Positions 23,122-34,449 of a stretch of 48,972 nt of DNA are shown piece after piece. Below the pieces are notes generated by a model. That model had not been told where the DNA came from and searched no databases. It saw only the letters and a list, made by a program, of their open reading frames with translations. Made by a program: the position numbers and the translations under genes. Source of the stretch: Gnetum montanum (lineage: Eukaryota > Streptophyta > Gnetopsida > Gnetales > Gnetaceae); the NCBI GenBank assembly GCA_015680685.1, contig MNCI01001033.1:112670-161641 (forward strand). Direction: 5' to 3'. Within the stretch, counting starts at the first letter, position 1; the number at the start of each line of letters is the position of its first letter.

Positions 23122-25160
23122 TCAAATAGTCCCAGATGGTGGAGGCTCCTAAGGTTCTAAAGAACCTTCATTGGCTTCAGATACATGTGGTATCTGAGGT
23201 GGTTGTGGCTATCCTACTATGGCTACAACCTTTAGTGAAAGGTGAGAGGAATCTAGTAATGCATTCATATTATCCTCCTTGATCCAAGGATTATTCATAG
23301 TCCACACGAGATCACCAATGTGGGCTAGAATGGGGATATCCCATGGACAAGTCATTATTGGGAGCATCTCCTTCACATTGACAAACTAGGCAGTGAACTA
23401 TTTGTGTTTGATATCAAATGCCCTAACTACATCCTGCAGGTCTTGGTAGTTGTTCATCCTTTTAGCCAGGTTCTTGACAATTGATCATTGATCAGTGAAT
23501 CATGCCTTGAGAACTTTTGAGTTTAGCATTTTCCATTGCAAGATTTTTCTTGGTGTCTTTGTGATGCTTGAACTCAGCCTCATACAACAAGTATTAGTTG
23601 GCCACATGTTTCTTAAGCTCTAACTATAGCCATCCAATACTCAACATGGCCAAATTTGCATAACAGAGATTGGAAAGTTCCATATATTTCGTCATCTCCT
23701 TAATTTGATGCTGCTTCATGTGTATTTCTACTTTTTTATAGGCGTCTATCTCATCAATGACTGGTTGCCATCCTTCTTTTCCCTACTAAAACTAATGGAG
23801 GGTTTCATTCACTTTTTCCTTCATCAGCTGGATGTGTTTTTCATTTACTTCCTTTTATAGATTGACCTATTCTCTATAATGGTTCTTAACTCTCTCAAAT
23901 TTGAGAGCCTCTAATTTCCAAGCAGGTACCTTGATTGCAATTTTTTGGCGAAGGATGTAGACCTCCTCCATGGAGACATTTCTATTTTCTACTGCCAATC
24001 TCCTTAGTTATGTGTTTGCTCTGGCCGGTTGCTCCTTTTTTTGATGGATGAAATCGGTTAATTATTGCTAGTGCACATCAACATTTTGCAAGCAATGGTT
24101 CTCTACAGTTAATTATATGTTCTCTTGGTAGGTCTGATTCAAGGCCTTTTGAATTTTATGTTGTGTGGCCTCTACAAAGGAATAGTAGAACACTATTTTC
24201 TCCATTACATCCTCAACCCCTTTTAGTTTAGTGCGAAGCTATTCCATAGCATCATCTCTTATCAACGCCGAGTTGAGAAATGAGGGGTTAGCAATCTGGG
24301 CTCTTAATTCAACAACTTCCATAGCCAAGTGTTCATTCCACTCCCTGGCCATTTCAAGTTGCTCCTTTAATACAATGTTCTTGCACATTGCCTCAAGAAA
24401 CTCTTATTGGGTTGTAGTACTGTTGTCCAAAAGGTTAAAGATATCCAAAATAAATTGCCCGATTCTCACCAGTTGGTCCAACAATTCTTCATGTTGCACT
24501 ATGTTTATTCTACTACTTGTGGTTCCTACAGACATCTACACATCCTTGAGTGTAGTGACATCTAGTATAAATGCCATAGCTTCATTGAGAATTTTGACAA
24601 TCTAGTCATCAACCACTTTTATTGTAGTCTCCTACCCCTGGTGCTACATCACCAAAACTATTACACCCTTACCCTCCTCCAAGCACATTGAGAATTTCGT
24701 AGTGTTCCTAGAGATTTCTGGAAGTGGTTGTTATTCTGCAAGAAATACTATGACCTCTTTAGTGCTCAAATTTGACCTTGTGAGCAACTATGTTCTTTGG
24801 GTTAAGAAAATGGATCCACCTCCACCCATCAAACTAATTATCCAAGCCACCTCATTTAGGTGACTCATTGCTAGTCTGTACATGGATGGGTCCCAACAAC
24901 TTTTTCCTACTCATTACACTTGTTCACTTAAGAGCCATTCTCTTTATTCGTGCAATTATTGGACAGTTGCAATGATGTATAGCACAACTATTTGAGTGGC
25001 AAGTGGAGGTGGTGGTCACTACTCTTCTTGGATAATCATTTTAGGCATCTTATCTTTCATCATTTCTACCTAGTTGGTAGCTGGAACTTACCTAATGACA
25101 TCATTGGTGTAGCAAGCTATTCCTCTCATTCGACAAAGTTTCCTAATGAGGCATGGGAAG
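23122..25160 (-). pseudogene. H2 extra ORF, part of N-terminal domain, coiled coil and C-terminus
   Basis: This minus-strand frame ends with TGA at 23124-23122. From about 24420 to 23500 it is rich in E, K, L and Q with heptad-like spacing, for example KEQLEMAREWNEHLAMEVVE (about 24355-24300) and several further K/E/L segments, consistent with a long coiled coil. The end is proline-rich like H1. Upstream (25160-24800) it belongs to the conserved N-terminal domain and continues across E2 into 42426-41980. Stops occur every 30-60 codons. Function unknown; the design (transposon-associated domain plus coiled coil) recalls ATHILA ORF-1-type proteins. Confidence 0.55.
25156..25160. other. E2 target-site duplication, left copy
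   Basis: GGAAG before the LTR; the right flank 41980-41984 reads AGAAG. One difference in five fits an old duplication. Confidence 0.6.
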
Positions 25161-25248
25161 TGAAACATCATGAAAATTATGAGTCGGCCTCAGGCAAAGA
25201 TTCGCAATTCAAGCGAGAGTGCATATCAGCTTTGTTCAAGGACAAGTT

Positions 25249-25514
25249 TGCGCTCTATTACGCACGGCAGCGTAATGAGCGTAATAAGCTCCAAAATAGT
25301 CGAAGGCAGAGTCTAGAGGAGCACAACAATTCGACACTTTTTCTCGTGGCGCATGAATAACTTGTCTTTACGCTCATTACGCAGCGGTCCGTATCATTGC
25401 ATATTTCATCACTAAGGCTAGGCATTATTTACGCTTCGTTACGCGCGGCTGCGTAGTGAGCGTAAATTAGACATTGTTTACGCTTCGTTACGCGTAGCTG
25501 CGTAGTGAGCGTAA
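25249..25514. promoter_or_regulatory. Cluster of TTACGC/GCGTAA palindromes in the LTR U3
   Basis: Three clear imperfect inverted repeats lie at 25249-25283, 25428-25466 and 25477-25514, and a weaker one at about 25362-25395. In the second, an outer arm TTTACGCT pairs with AGCGTAAA and an inner TACGC pairs with GCGTA. The 3' LTR keeps all of them (about 40600-40865) with point changes. Their position, 250-500 bases upstream of the TATA box, suggests a regulatory or protein-binding role; that is inference. Confidence 0.6.
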
Positions 25515-25762
25515 GATAATTTTGAGCTTATTGTTTTTATACCGGATTATGCTCATACACGCAACACAACGCGAATGAGTGTAATATAGCCTGAAAGCAA
25601 TTGAAACACGCTCAACATGTACCCGCTCTTCACACGCACAACACACAAACGAGCGTATTTTGCGTAGTCACAGTTTGACTTAAAATGGTCATGTCAACGA
25701 AACCCGAAATATCCGGGACCCACATCATCAGGGTTGCACCTTTTCCACGGAGCGTTGCAGCC

Positions 25763-25770
25763 TATAAATA
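25763..25770 (+). promoter_or_regulatory. TATA box, E2 5' LTR
   Basis: TATAAATA preceded by a GC-richer stretch; conserved at 41111-41118 in the 3' LTR. It would place the start of the genomic transcript near 25795. Confidence 0.65.
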
Positions 25771-26102
25771 CCTTAGTTGACAAAGATACAAAGGTTGGTA
25801 AATCAGAGAAGCAGAGGCATTTTTTTGAGCACCAGAGCATTTATCACTTATGTTGGCAAAATCAAAAGGCAAGAGCATTTTCTGAGTAGGGAAGCACTTA
25901 TCACCTTGAGCAGAGAAAGAAAGAGCAACCTTTTGGCAACGATCAACAGCACCATCCTTCAGCAAGAACAGAGCACAGTGCGCTTGAGCCTTAGCAACAA
26001 GAGAGATCATTCCTTTGGGGAAGATACGACTTTCTCCATTAGCGATCGCTGCCCTGAGCAGAACCTACTCGAAGCAAAGAAGCAGAACAAGGATTGTGAG
26101 AT

Positions 26103-26330
26103 NNNNNNNNNNNNNNNNNNNNNNNNNNNNNNNNNNNNNNNNNNNNNNNNNNNNNNNNNNNNNNNNNNNNNNNNNNNNNNNNNNNNNNNNNNNNNNNNNN
26201 NNNNNNNNNNNNNNNNNNNNNNNNNNNNNNNNNNNNNNNNNNNNNNNNNNNNNNNNNNNNNNNNNNNNNNNNNNNNNNNNNNNNNNNNNNNNNNNNNNNN
26301 NNNNNNNNNNNNNNNNNNNNNNNNNNNNNN
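26103..26330. other. Assembly gap (N run)
   Basis: 228 N inside the E2 5' LTR; the other LTR has 366 bases between the flanking words. Confidence 0.95.
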
Positions 26331-26499
26331 TCATTGTTTTACTGACCCGTAAGTTCCTGTCTGATCGACAAGACCGTTCAGGGCGCCGCAGATTCGCTTT
26401 TTCCAACATAGCCCTCGCGCGGATCCGTGGTTAAAACTGTATACACGGAACCTCGTTCGGTATTTCCAGCTGCCGATGTTTTCCATCGTTACAGTTTTC

Positions 26500-26518
26500 T
26501 GGCACTAGAAGGAGGGCC
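26500..26518 (+). other. E2 primer-binding site
   Basis: TGGCACTAGAAGGAGGGCC begins six bases after the LTR end. E1 has the same site with two changes. TGG is the complement of a tRNA CCA end. The tRNA is not identified here. Confidence 0.75.
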
Positions 26519-26737
26519 TTCAGGCTCCGATCCGAATATTTCGGGTAGCCCTGGTAGTGATCCATACCCTAAACCATAGACGTAATACCTCTGGGGAAGT
26601 CTACGGCCAATCGCGTGGTATAGATTGGTTGCAAGGATGATTTCTTTGAAATCTTACAGGGTAGAAAGCCTTTTTGTGCTTTTATTGCCAGCCATCTCTT
26701 AGATCCGATTACCAGTTACCGTTAAATCCATTGATCA

Positions 26738-29576
26738 ATGGATTCCTTGTACACAACCACAACTGCCATGGGCCCTATCGATCTGGGTGCCATGCCTGTG
26801 AATCCTATGGCAGTCACAGGACCAGCTCCTGGCGCAACAGGATCTCAGGGACCATTGCGCCGTTCATTGAGGCTCCAGGGAAAAGAACCTATCTTCACGG
26901 TTATAACCCCTGAAGAATACAACTTCATATGCATTAAGATCCAGGCGAGGCTGGCTCTCAGTCGAGCCGAGCTCGAAGCGAAATGAAACTTTGAAGTGCT
27001 CCACTGAGGGGGCTATGATTTTAAGCCAACAACTTACGACATAATCCCCTTGACCGAATACCAACACGAACTTATCACACAGTTGGTCATGGCCAAAGGC
27101 TAGGCTTCACAAGCTGTGGTGGAGCCCCAGCATGGGGAGGAGGAAGAGGACAAATTTGGGGCCCAGTCGGAGCATTCGTTCCATACTCTGGAACCTTCGT
27201 TCCATACTCTGAGCCCCCAAACATATATAAATCCCTTGTTTCCTTTCAATGGAGAAGCCGCATCCCTTAACCCGGCCATGACCGCGCAGATGTATTTCCC
27301 TGCCATACCACAGGCCAATGCATAGCCGTCTGGATTGCAAGCACAAATACCGCACCATAACACGGGGGTGGTTCCATCACCACAGGTACTTAGTATCCCA
27401 ACGGTGATCCCGACGGCCACTGCATCCCATTTCATCCCGTAGATACAACCCCATAACGTATCTGTAACACGCCCAGCCCAGACTTCGTCGCTTCCGCATT
27501 CGCAAACTCAATAGATCCCCACAACCGCTCAGCTACATACATACATCCAACAGCCTACAGCTGTTCCGTGGGGCAATCCTGCAATGCAACACAACCGGTC
27601 TACGCTGTATGGTGCACAACCCTCTATTGCACCCGCAACACAGGTCCCATAGGAGGTCCCGCAGTACATCTATCCTCATCCTATGCAGCACGCGGCGGCT
27701 AACCCCTCGTCCCAAACTAGTAGGTGGTGGTCTTCACAGGCCCCTCCACCTGCAGGGATCCCTGCCCCACCAGCAGCCAGCCAGCCTCTCCCGTCGTTTT
27801 CGTTCCCTCGTGCCGCCCTCCCGGTCCAACCTCCTATGCCTGCTGCACAGGTACCTCCGCCAACGGGTCTGGACCAAGCCTTCCAGCTTATACAAACTCT
27901 TACCGAGGAGGTTCGATGCCTCAAAGCCGCTGGATCGGATGCTATTCAGATTATGGACTTTTACCAGGATGATTCGATTAGTTCAGCGATCCCTATGCTA
28001 TCGTTACCGCCGAGGATGTCCCTCCCCTCATTTCACCAAATACAATGGGGAGGGGGATCCCAATGCTCACTTAGTCACCTTTCGATTTGAATCCTTGTTG
28101 CTTCAACAGTGGCCACATATGATTACCAGAGTTTTTGCAATGTCATTAATAGGGAAAGCTTTGGACTGGTACCGAGCCCTCCCACGCTCTTCCATCTCAA
28201 CCTTGGAAGAGCTGCTGACCCAATTTGTGACCCGCTTCAAATACAACCTAAAGCCAGAAGTCACACTGGATCAGCTCATGGGGGTGAAACAAGACCCACT
28301 CAAGCCCATCCAAAATTTTATACAACGCTGGAATGCTACCTTGAACGAGATCCACGAGATGATCGCGGACTCACATATGTTGGCTATGTTCAAGGGAGCA
28401 GTCAATGACTTCATTAAGTCAAAGCTGTACTACCTTTCCCCAAGTAATTTACATTAGGCCTTCGCGTAAGTTAGAAGCATCCAAGATGCTGCGGAGGCCA
28501 GTAAAGTCCCAGCGTATGTCGCCTACAGGAACGTACACAACAAGGCCAAAGAGAAGGGTAAGGCGACAACAACGACGGTATCCGCGCTGACTGAAAGCAC
28601 AAAGAACAAGAACAAGAAGGCGCCCACAACAGCGCCTCCCGAGGCCACGGCTGGTGCCAGCACTAGCCAAGCTACAACTTCCCCTGAAAAGGCCCCCTAG
28701 CCAAAGCCAAATTTTGAGCGTAAAGATCGTTCAAAATATGCGGCTTTACCTGTGAAGCATTTCGAATTGTTGAAACAACTGTTAGCAGCAGGGCACATTC
28801 AACCTAAGAAGGTGTCCAAGGAAGCTTTGAAGCGTCACATACGTCACTGTGAACTACTGAAGGACCCTTCTTTAGCCTTACCTAATGAACCAGCAGCTCC
28901 GAGATCTTTCTGGCTGGACCGCTTCTGTGATTACCACTAGATGTGTGGTCACGACACGAATTACTGCTGGGCGTTAAAGGACGACATTCAATGCATGATC
29001 GATGAAGGTCATCTAAAATTAGATAGCAGTAACTCGATGCGTCTGGAAAACCAAACATTGCATGTATATAAGGACCCGTTGAACACAAACTACGATCCTT
29101 ATACAATCACTGTGGTGAGTACGGACGGTGAGCGTAAGGGACCGTCAAAACAGCCTTTTGTTTTGCGCGTGCCCGCCAGCTCACCAAGGGGGCCAACTAC
29201 TTCATCGGCAGCCAGTGGGGTCTCACAACCACCTTTCATCATACGGGCACCTTCCCAAGTACGCCCTCAGTCACACGGTAGTACTCAAGCCGCGGCTCCG
29301 TCCGCGCCCACGCCTAGAGCACCCTTCATTATCAGGGCACCAGAACCACGGCCTGCTCCTCTCATGCAGGGGCAAACCTTCGATCAAAATAACCAGTCAT
29401 CGCCTCCTAAGCGAAAGGAGGAGGACACTACAATTAATGCAACAAAAAACCACTTTATGCTCGGCTTCCCTAAGCCTAGGCCCCTGGCCTTTGTGCCTTT
29501 GTCTATGCCTTTGTCTATGCCTTTGTGTATGCCTTAGAAGTAGGCTCCACCTCGAGAGATCCGTCTCTTGGGCTGA
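26738..29576 (+). pseudogene. gag-pro: E2 gag part of gag-pro
   Basis: Gag would assemble the particle and package RNA. The ATG at 26738 follows a 220-base leader and matches the E1 start. The N-terminal part (26738-28027) is P/Q/S-rich. At 28028 one extra T shifts the frame, after which the capsid core follows: HFTKYNGEGDPNAHLVTF, ALDWYRALPRSSISTLEELL, FIQRWNATLNEIHEMIADS and KSKLYYLSPSNLH (28030-28454). Then come a basic lysine-rich segment, FELLKQLLAAGHIQPKKVSK (28755-28815), a CDYH..MCGHDTNYC segment (28926-28970) and a linker with repeated PF(I/V)(I/L)R(A/V)P motifs (29155-29350). All pieces after 28029 are in one frame. Stops at 28455, 28467, 28698, 28938, 29535 and 29574 break it. Confidence 0.85.
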
Positions 29577-30542
29577 ATGGAGGAGGACAAGGGGGATAAA
29601 CAACCCGGCCGAGAGAAGGACCTCCTCGATGCATTCACGCAAGTGAAACAAGCTCTTAAGCAAAAGAACACAATGCTGAGCCTGTACGACTTACTGATGA
29701 TGTCTCGAGAACACCGTGAGGCTATGGTACACATGCTGACATCCATATCAGTGGATGACAACCTACCAGCAGAAGAGGAAGTGATACACGCTGTCATGTT
29801 TCCTTCAGAAGCTAAACAACCCAAGCTTACCTCGCTGACCTTTCTTGACGAGTCTGTCAAAGACGACCTGGAGAAAGGTCAAGTAACGACTGAGCCTATG
29901 TTCATTACCATTCGGGTCGGCCAGTACCGGATCCGGAGGGTGCACGTGAATGACAACGCAACAACCAACGTCGTTCCTTATTCCATAGTGGATAGGCTGG
30001 GCTTGGTCGACCAGATCACTTCCACGACGACAGCCTGCGTAAAATCGTTCAACGGAGCACGGGTTCAAGTCAAGGGAACGATGTGTATTGAGTTTGTGGT
30101 GGGGGATCAGTTCCCAACCGAAGCCACATTCTTAGTCATCGAGGAAATGCCTGGTTTCAACTTGATCTTAGGGCGGTCGTGGTTAGCCCAGCTGAGGGCG
30201 GTTTCGTCGCTGATACACCAAGAGATACACCTGCCCTACACCGGGGGGGAGGTCATCATACGCGGCGACGAGGTCACCCCCAGGACCATCAATAACATTG
30301 AAGAAGAACAGGGTTCGGAGATTCAAACAACTGACGATCAGTCCCATCTCCAAGCCCCTAAACAAACCGACAACAATGATGACGGTCTAGCCTGGGCTGA
30401 CCTGCCATTTCTGAATGACAGCGTAGAGGAGTCAAACCACAAGCCTCCTCGCTCTTACGCAGCGCTTAATGTAAAAACCGTTAGGAGATAGTTGCGTATC
30501 GACGGTTGAACAATGGTCTTCTACGTGCACTACCATTCTCTT
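29577..30542 (+). pseudogene. gag-pro: E2 aspartic protease, last part of the gag-pro exon
   Basis: Same frame as gag. The active-site segment reads VHVNDNATTNVV (about 29940-29975) where E1 has VHVDDGAATNVV; both the catalytic aspartate and the glycine are replaced, so this copy is inactive. The C-terminal motif NLILGRSWLAQL (about 30160-30195) is intact. An acidic tail follows. The frame continues past a TAG at 30489 and a TGA at 30507 to CTT at 30540-30542, immediately before GTAAGT, which I take as the splice donor. Neighbours: gag upstream, intron downstream. Confidence 0.82.
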
Positions 30543-30713
30543 GTAAGTTAGCGCACTCCCCATTTAACAGCTTCTTTTGTTTGAACATACTTTTACGCTA
30601 TATTTGCTTTCTGTGTTTACGCTTTGTACTTTTTGCATGTTTTATCGTACCTGCGTTAGTTACGCTTTCACATTACTTCACGCATTTATACAGGATTACA
30701 TTTTTGTTACAAT

Positions 30714-30965
30714 TTACGCAGTCGGCCCGCAACGGCCTTAAACTAGTTATACAAAATCAACCTATTCATACCGTTGTACGTAGTTGTGCAGTCGGCCCGC
30801 AACAGCCTTAAACTAGTCATCCGAAGTTATCTACTATCATTATTTACGCTTGCTATACAGTACGCAATAGGCCCGCAATGGCCTTAGACTAGTAATGTAG
30901 TATTGCATAACCATTTACGCTGGAATACGCAAGGGGCCCGCAACGGCTTTAAACTAGTTATTACG
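30714..30965 (+). repeat. Four-copy GGCCCGCAA-GGCCTTAAACTAG repeat
   Basis: Four copies spaced 65-75 bases apart share a core like GGCCCGCAACGGCCTTAAAC followed by TAGT: at about 30723, 30791, 30869 and 30936. Each contains GGCC(C)GCAA(C/T)GGCC, a short inverted repeat, and most are preceded by TACGC or TGCAG. E1 keeps a relic at 6190-6262. Confidence 0.8.
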
Positions 30966-31151
30966 TCCCATCAGTATCACTTAGACAGAATCCTTAACAT
31001 ATATTTTCACGCTGAAGCAGAAAAAAGCATAAAAAGTCAAACAACAAACTAATTAACATTTCAAATATCCATTAGACTTTATAACAATTCATCAACAGTC
31101 ATTCAGAACAATACCCGACCTTACATCAATAAAATTTTGCGTAAATAATAA

Positions 31152-31391
31152 TTACGCATTCCCTCTGCTACCACTGTCACCGGTATCTCTTAACTCCGGA
31201 TCGAGCCCCAAAAGGTCGTCCTCCAGTGGGCCATCGTTTCTGGGAATTATGCCTTCACGAACGATCACCCCTTCATGAGGCTCTCATTCCGGCACTGGCT
31301 CCTTAGGAGAACGCTCTTCATCGTTGCGTTCCTCCTCTGCTTCCTCTCCCAGCCCCTCAGCTGGCGTATTTTCCCTATCTTCTTCCGGTAC
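31152..31391 (-). pseudogene. Antisense gene exon 8: acidic C-terminus
   Basis: Eighty codons including TAA; rich in E and D (GLGEEAEEERNDEERSP), with one TGA at 31286-31284. It starts after TTTGGGTTTAG and keeps phase 0 with exon 7. Acidic tails of this kind occur in nuclear and regulatory proteins; no specific role can be claimed. Confidence 0.6.
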
Positions 31392-31471
31392 CTAAACCCA
31401 AATAACATCAAAAAATTAGAATAGACAACACAAGCTAGAAAACTTTCCGACTAAGTCATGCATAAACTTAC

Positions 31472-32282
31472 TCGCGATGGCCCTACTTCCGTAACGAAGG
31501 AAAGCTTATCTAGGCCAGCCCACAGGCGCTACATAATCTCGTCCTCTATCAGGTCTGGCCACACATCTTCGCCCAACGCAGCTCCAGCTTTCACCTTCCC
31601 TTTCTCCATGCTACTCCAGTGGGGTGGATCTGGGAAAAAGGTAGGGATTGTAGCTTGATTCCCTGGGAAAATCATTGCCCTCTCCGGGGATGCAGTTACG
31701 GTCACCTGCTCTTCGAACTTCTTGAAAACTTCGGACACTCCGATGGTGTCCACGAAAACCTCCAGGGATCGAGCTTTGATGGCAGAATCGCGGTAGTGTT
31801 TTCGATAAGCGCTTTCCCTTTTATATAGATGCTTGTGGTCCTTCTCCTTCTGCCCCTAGTCCTGTATGCTGGCGCAGTAGTCCCTCCAGTCCCAGCTTTT
31901 TTGAGCTAAGAGTTCAATTTGCATCCTCTGCTCTGCTAATGCCCGACCGGTCTGTACGCTGTTCTTGATGGCTGTCCAATAACGGGAGTGATCGACAACA
32001 GTGATACGCCAGTCTTCATCCCCCGTCACTTGAGCCTGTAGGAATTCGTATCGTGCCCTTAGGTCTCCGACTTCTTTGGTCAAGGAATCAACCCTCTGCT
32101 CCGATCGCTGTAGCCTTTTCCATAGGCTTTCATTAACGCCCCTACTTTCCCATACGGAGAGCGTCGAGCATAACATACATTTACGCATTCCTCATAAATG
32201 TGACGTGGCACGACTGCCCCATCAGATGGGGGCTCCGCTGTGTCCAAATCAATGGGCTCTACGGGATCCCATCGGAGGTGAG
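31472..32282 (-). pseudogene. Antisense gene exon 7: coiled coil
   Basis: After about 30 in-phase codons the frame changes by one base between about 32190 and 32130. The new frame reads RLQRSEQRVDSLTKEVGDLR followed by ARYEFLQAQ (about 32125-32040), a heptad pattern, and continues through a TAG at 31858-31856 and a TAG near 31528 to the donor GTAAGT at 31471. A 48-base gap between candidate GT and AG at the frame change is too short for a plant intron, so I read it as an indel. Confidence 0.6.
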
Positions 32283-32917
32283 CTCATAACAAGAAATAAG
32301 CATCAATATGGATGACACATTACTAAGACATTATGTTGTAAACTCATTACGGTTATAACATACCTGTGCCAGGTTCAACTTGCTCCAAACGCTCGATCAT
32401 GTCATTAACGATGCCTTCCATGAAGGCAAATTTGTCGGGGAAGTCTCTCCACATTTTGCTCACAGCAGCAGACGTAGATGCATCTTCTTCCCCTGTGGCG
32501 TAATTTGGTTAGACACTCCATCTATTAACAATATCTTCCAAACACGCTCACACCACTCATTACCTCTGCCAGTGACAGTGGCAACTTCACCAATCTCTTC
32601 TGCCCCTTTCTCTTCACGCATGTGATCCTGTGTGCCGCTAGTCCCAGTAGCTGGAGTTTCCTCGTGTACCTGGTCATGTGCACGGCTCCTGCTAGTAGCT
32701 GGGGCCTCCTCATGCACTGGAACCTGCTCACGGCTCACATTAACAGCTGGGGCCTCTTTTTCCAAAATTGAGGCCCCCTCCCCACAGCTTAGTATCATCA
32801 CCCCTGTCTCAGGGGTCAATTTCCCTGTCATTTTTACTGTTTACACCACCACGCGTTAGCATATAATGCCAGACTATCTAAATAAAACATTACGTATTAC
32901 AATCCTTTCACACTTAC

Positions 32918-33958
32918 CAGGCGGAAGCTTATTCCGCTGAACCTTGACCGCAACAGTTTAACTTGCGTTACCCCCAGGGGCCTCGGCTAGACAGAGCCTC
33001 TTGCGCCGAGCTGCTGGTTCCACAATTTCTTCCACCACGCGCGTCCCTCGTGAGGCGTCGCTGGTGTAGGTAGGCATTATCCCGCCTACGCTGTCGAGAC
33101 CTCGCACTTGGGGCGCCGCCAAGCCTTTAGTCGTTACAGACAACGACTCCCCGATTCCTTTTGGCGAATCCTGCCCACAGGTAGTGTTGAGAATGTGGGC
33201 AATCCAAGGTCTGGACAGCTAGTCTTGGTCTTGCTGTTCCCAGACCCCATTCCTTTGGATGACTAGAAACTCAGCAAACCACCGGAGGCAAGCTATGAAA
33301 AAGGCGTAATGCACATTAAAGCAGGACTCAAGCTTCTTGCGAAGCTTGACCATTTCGCTGCGCAGTCCCTTGGAAAAATAGTTTGCCCAATCGAACCGGG
33401 TTCCCTCCTCTAGAATCTCTCGCATAATGTGGGTCTATTCTACAGAAAAGAACTTCGCCTGCGAGAGGGTTTTGGGGAAAGTCTGGGCCCGAAAAAGGGG
33501 ATACAGTGTCTTGGCAGTGCCCATCTCGAATTTGTCACAAGGAAAGCCTTTGGTCTCTTTTGGGATCCTCACCCACTCCTTCAGACACGCCTGGAATTTA
33601 GGGCTCCTCTTGGTTTTCACCTTTACGAGAAGGCCGTTCGAGGGGACGCCAAACAAGTTAGTCAAGAGTTGAGTGTCGATATCGAAACTTACACGCACGT
33701 TATGCACGTGCGTGCAAAAACGCTCCGCCTTCTCGCTGAAGGAGTTAACCAAGGCTATCATTTCACTGGCGGGGACATCAGGGGTCGCAGTCAAAAATAG
33801 GTGCATTAGCCCTGCTGCCTGGATCTTGGCGGTCACCGCGACTGGGGCCACCGAGTGGCCGAGCCAGCGCTGTGCGTCCTTAATATCGCCGTAATGGAAG
33901 AGGACATCCCTCGCCTCACAGCAGGAAATCGTAAGGGTAATCTCCCGGGATTCCCTGA
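32918..33958 (-). pseudogene. Antisense gene exon 4: transposon-associated domain
   Basis: The longest exon, 1041 bases in one frame with stops at 33437-33435, 33221-33219 and 32960-32958. It contains SFDIDTQLLTNLFGVPSNGL (about 33690-33630), a VKTKRSPKFQACLKEW block and RFDWANYFSKGLRSEMVKL followed by FNVHYAFFIACLRWFAEFL (about 33400-33260). The first block (hT...hhxLFxVPxxG) and the later W/hydrophobic blocks recall the N-terminal domain of the H1/H2 extra ORFs and the plant transposon protein family. The end is basic (ARRKRLCLAEAPGG), a possible nuclear signal. Assignment is moderate. Confidence 0.5.
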
Positions 33959-34055
33959 CTAAATAGTATAAAACACAAGACAAATAGAAATGCTATTACG
34001 TAATGTCCACAACTCACAACTACATGCATAACATTAGAACACGCAGCGGCCTTAC

Positions 34056-34309
34056 CATGTCCGAAGGGCAAAGGGAATGACGGTAGGTTCCTCTGCACGT
34101 CCTCAACCGTAAGGAACGAATCTAAGGTCCAGTCATCGTGTAACCACCCGAGTTCTTGGCAATTCTTAAAAGGGTGCTCGTAGCGGGTGTGATACTCACG
34201 CATCTCATGGCCAATTTGCCCTATAACACCAGCATGCATGTTGTTAGTTGCGGTAAACGCCATTATTGTCGTTTCGGCCCAGGCCAACGCATCACCATCT
34301 CCGATTAAC
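34056..34309 (-). pseudogene. Antisense gene exon 3
   Basis: An 84-codon exon with no stop, reading LIGDGDALAWAETTIMAFTA near the start and FPLPFG near the end. It extends the HAD-like segment. I recognise no separate domain. Acceptor CATGATAACAG and donor GTAAGG frame it; both junctions keep phase. Confidence 0.6.
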
Positions 34310-34449
34310 CTGTTATCATGAATGAAAAACCTGTACCATACAGCGTAGGCTTAACTTACACTTTTGCACATAGACTTCTCTTACACCTCACATCAATAAC
34401 AGACACTATAACAGTAACAAAGACAATACATTTGGCAGAATTTGCTTAC

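Larger units (their letters stand above)
25161..26493 (+). repeat. E2 5' LTR
   Basis: Starts TGAAACATCA and ends CGTTACA. TATAAATA is at 25763-25770. Upstream of the TATA box lie several related palindromes built from TTACGC and GCGTAA. A gap of 228 N (26103-26330) falls where the 3' LTR has 366 bases, so the true LTR length is about 1.47 kb. Confidence 0.9.

Noticed and set aside
29128-29646. ORF of 172 codons on the plus strand
   Set aside because: It is in another frame over the gag-pro linker; the gag frame has recognisable motifs on both sides.
32130-32200. An extra intron in exon 7 of the antisense gene
   Set aside because: The only GT-AG pairs that could fix the frame are about 48 bases apart, below plant intron size, and they do not restore phase; a one-base indel is simpler.
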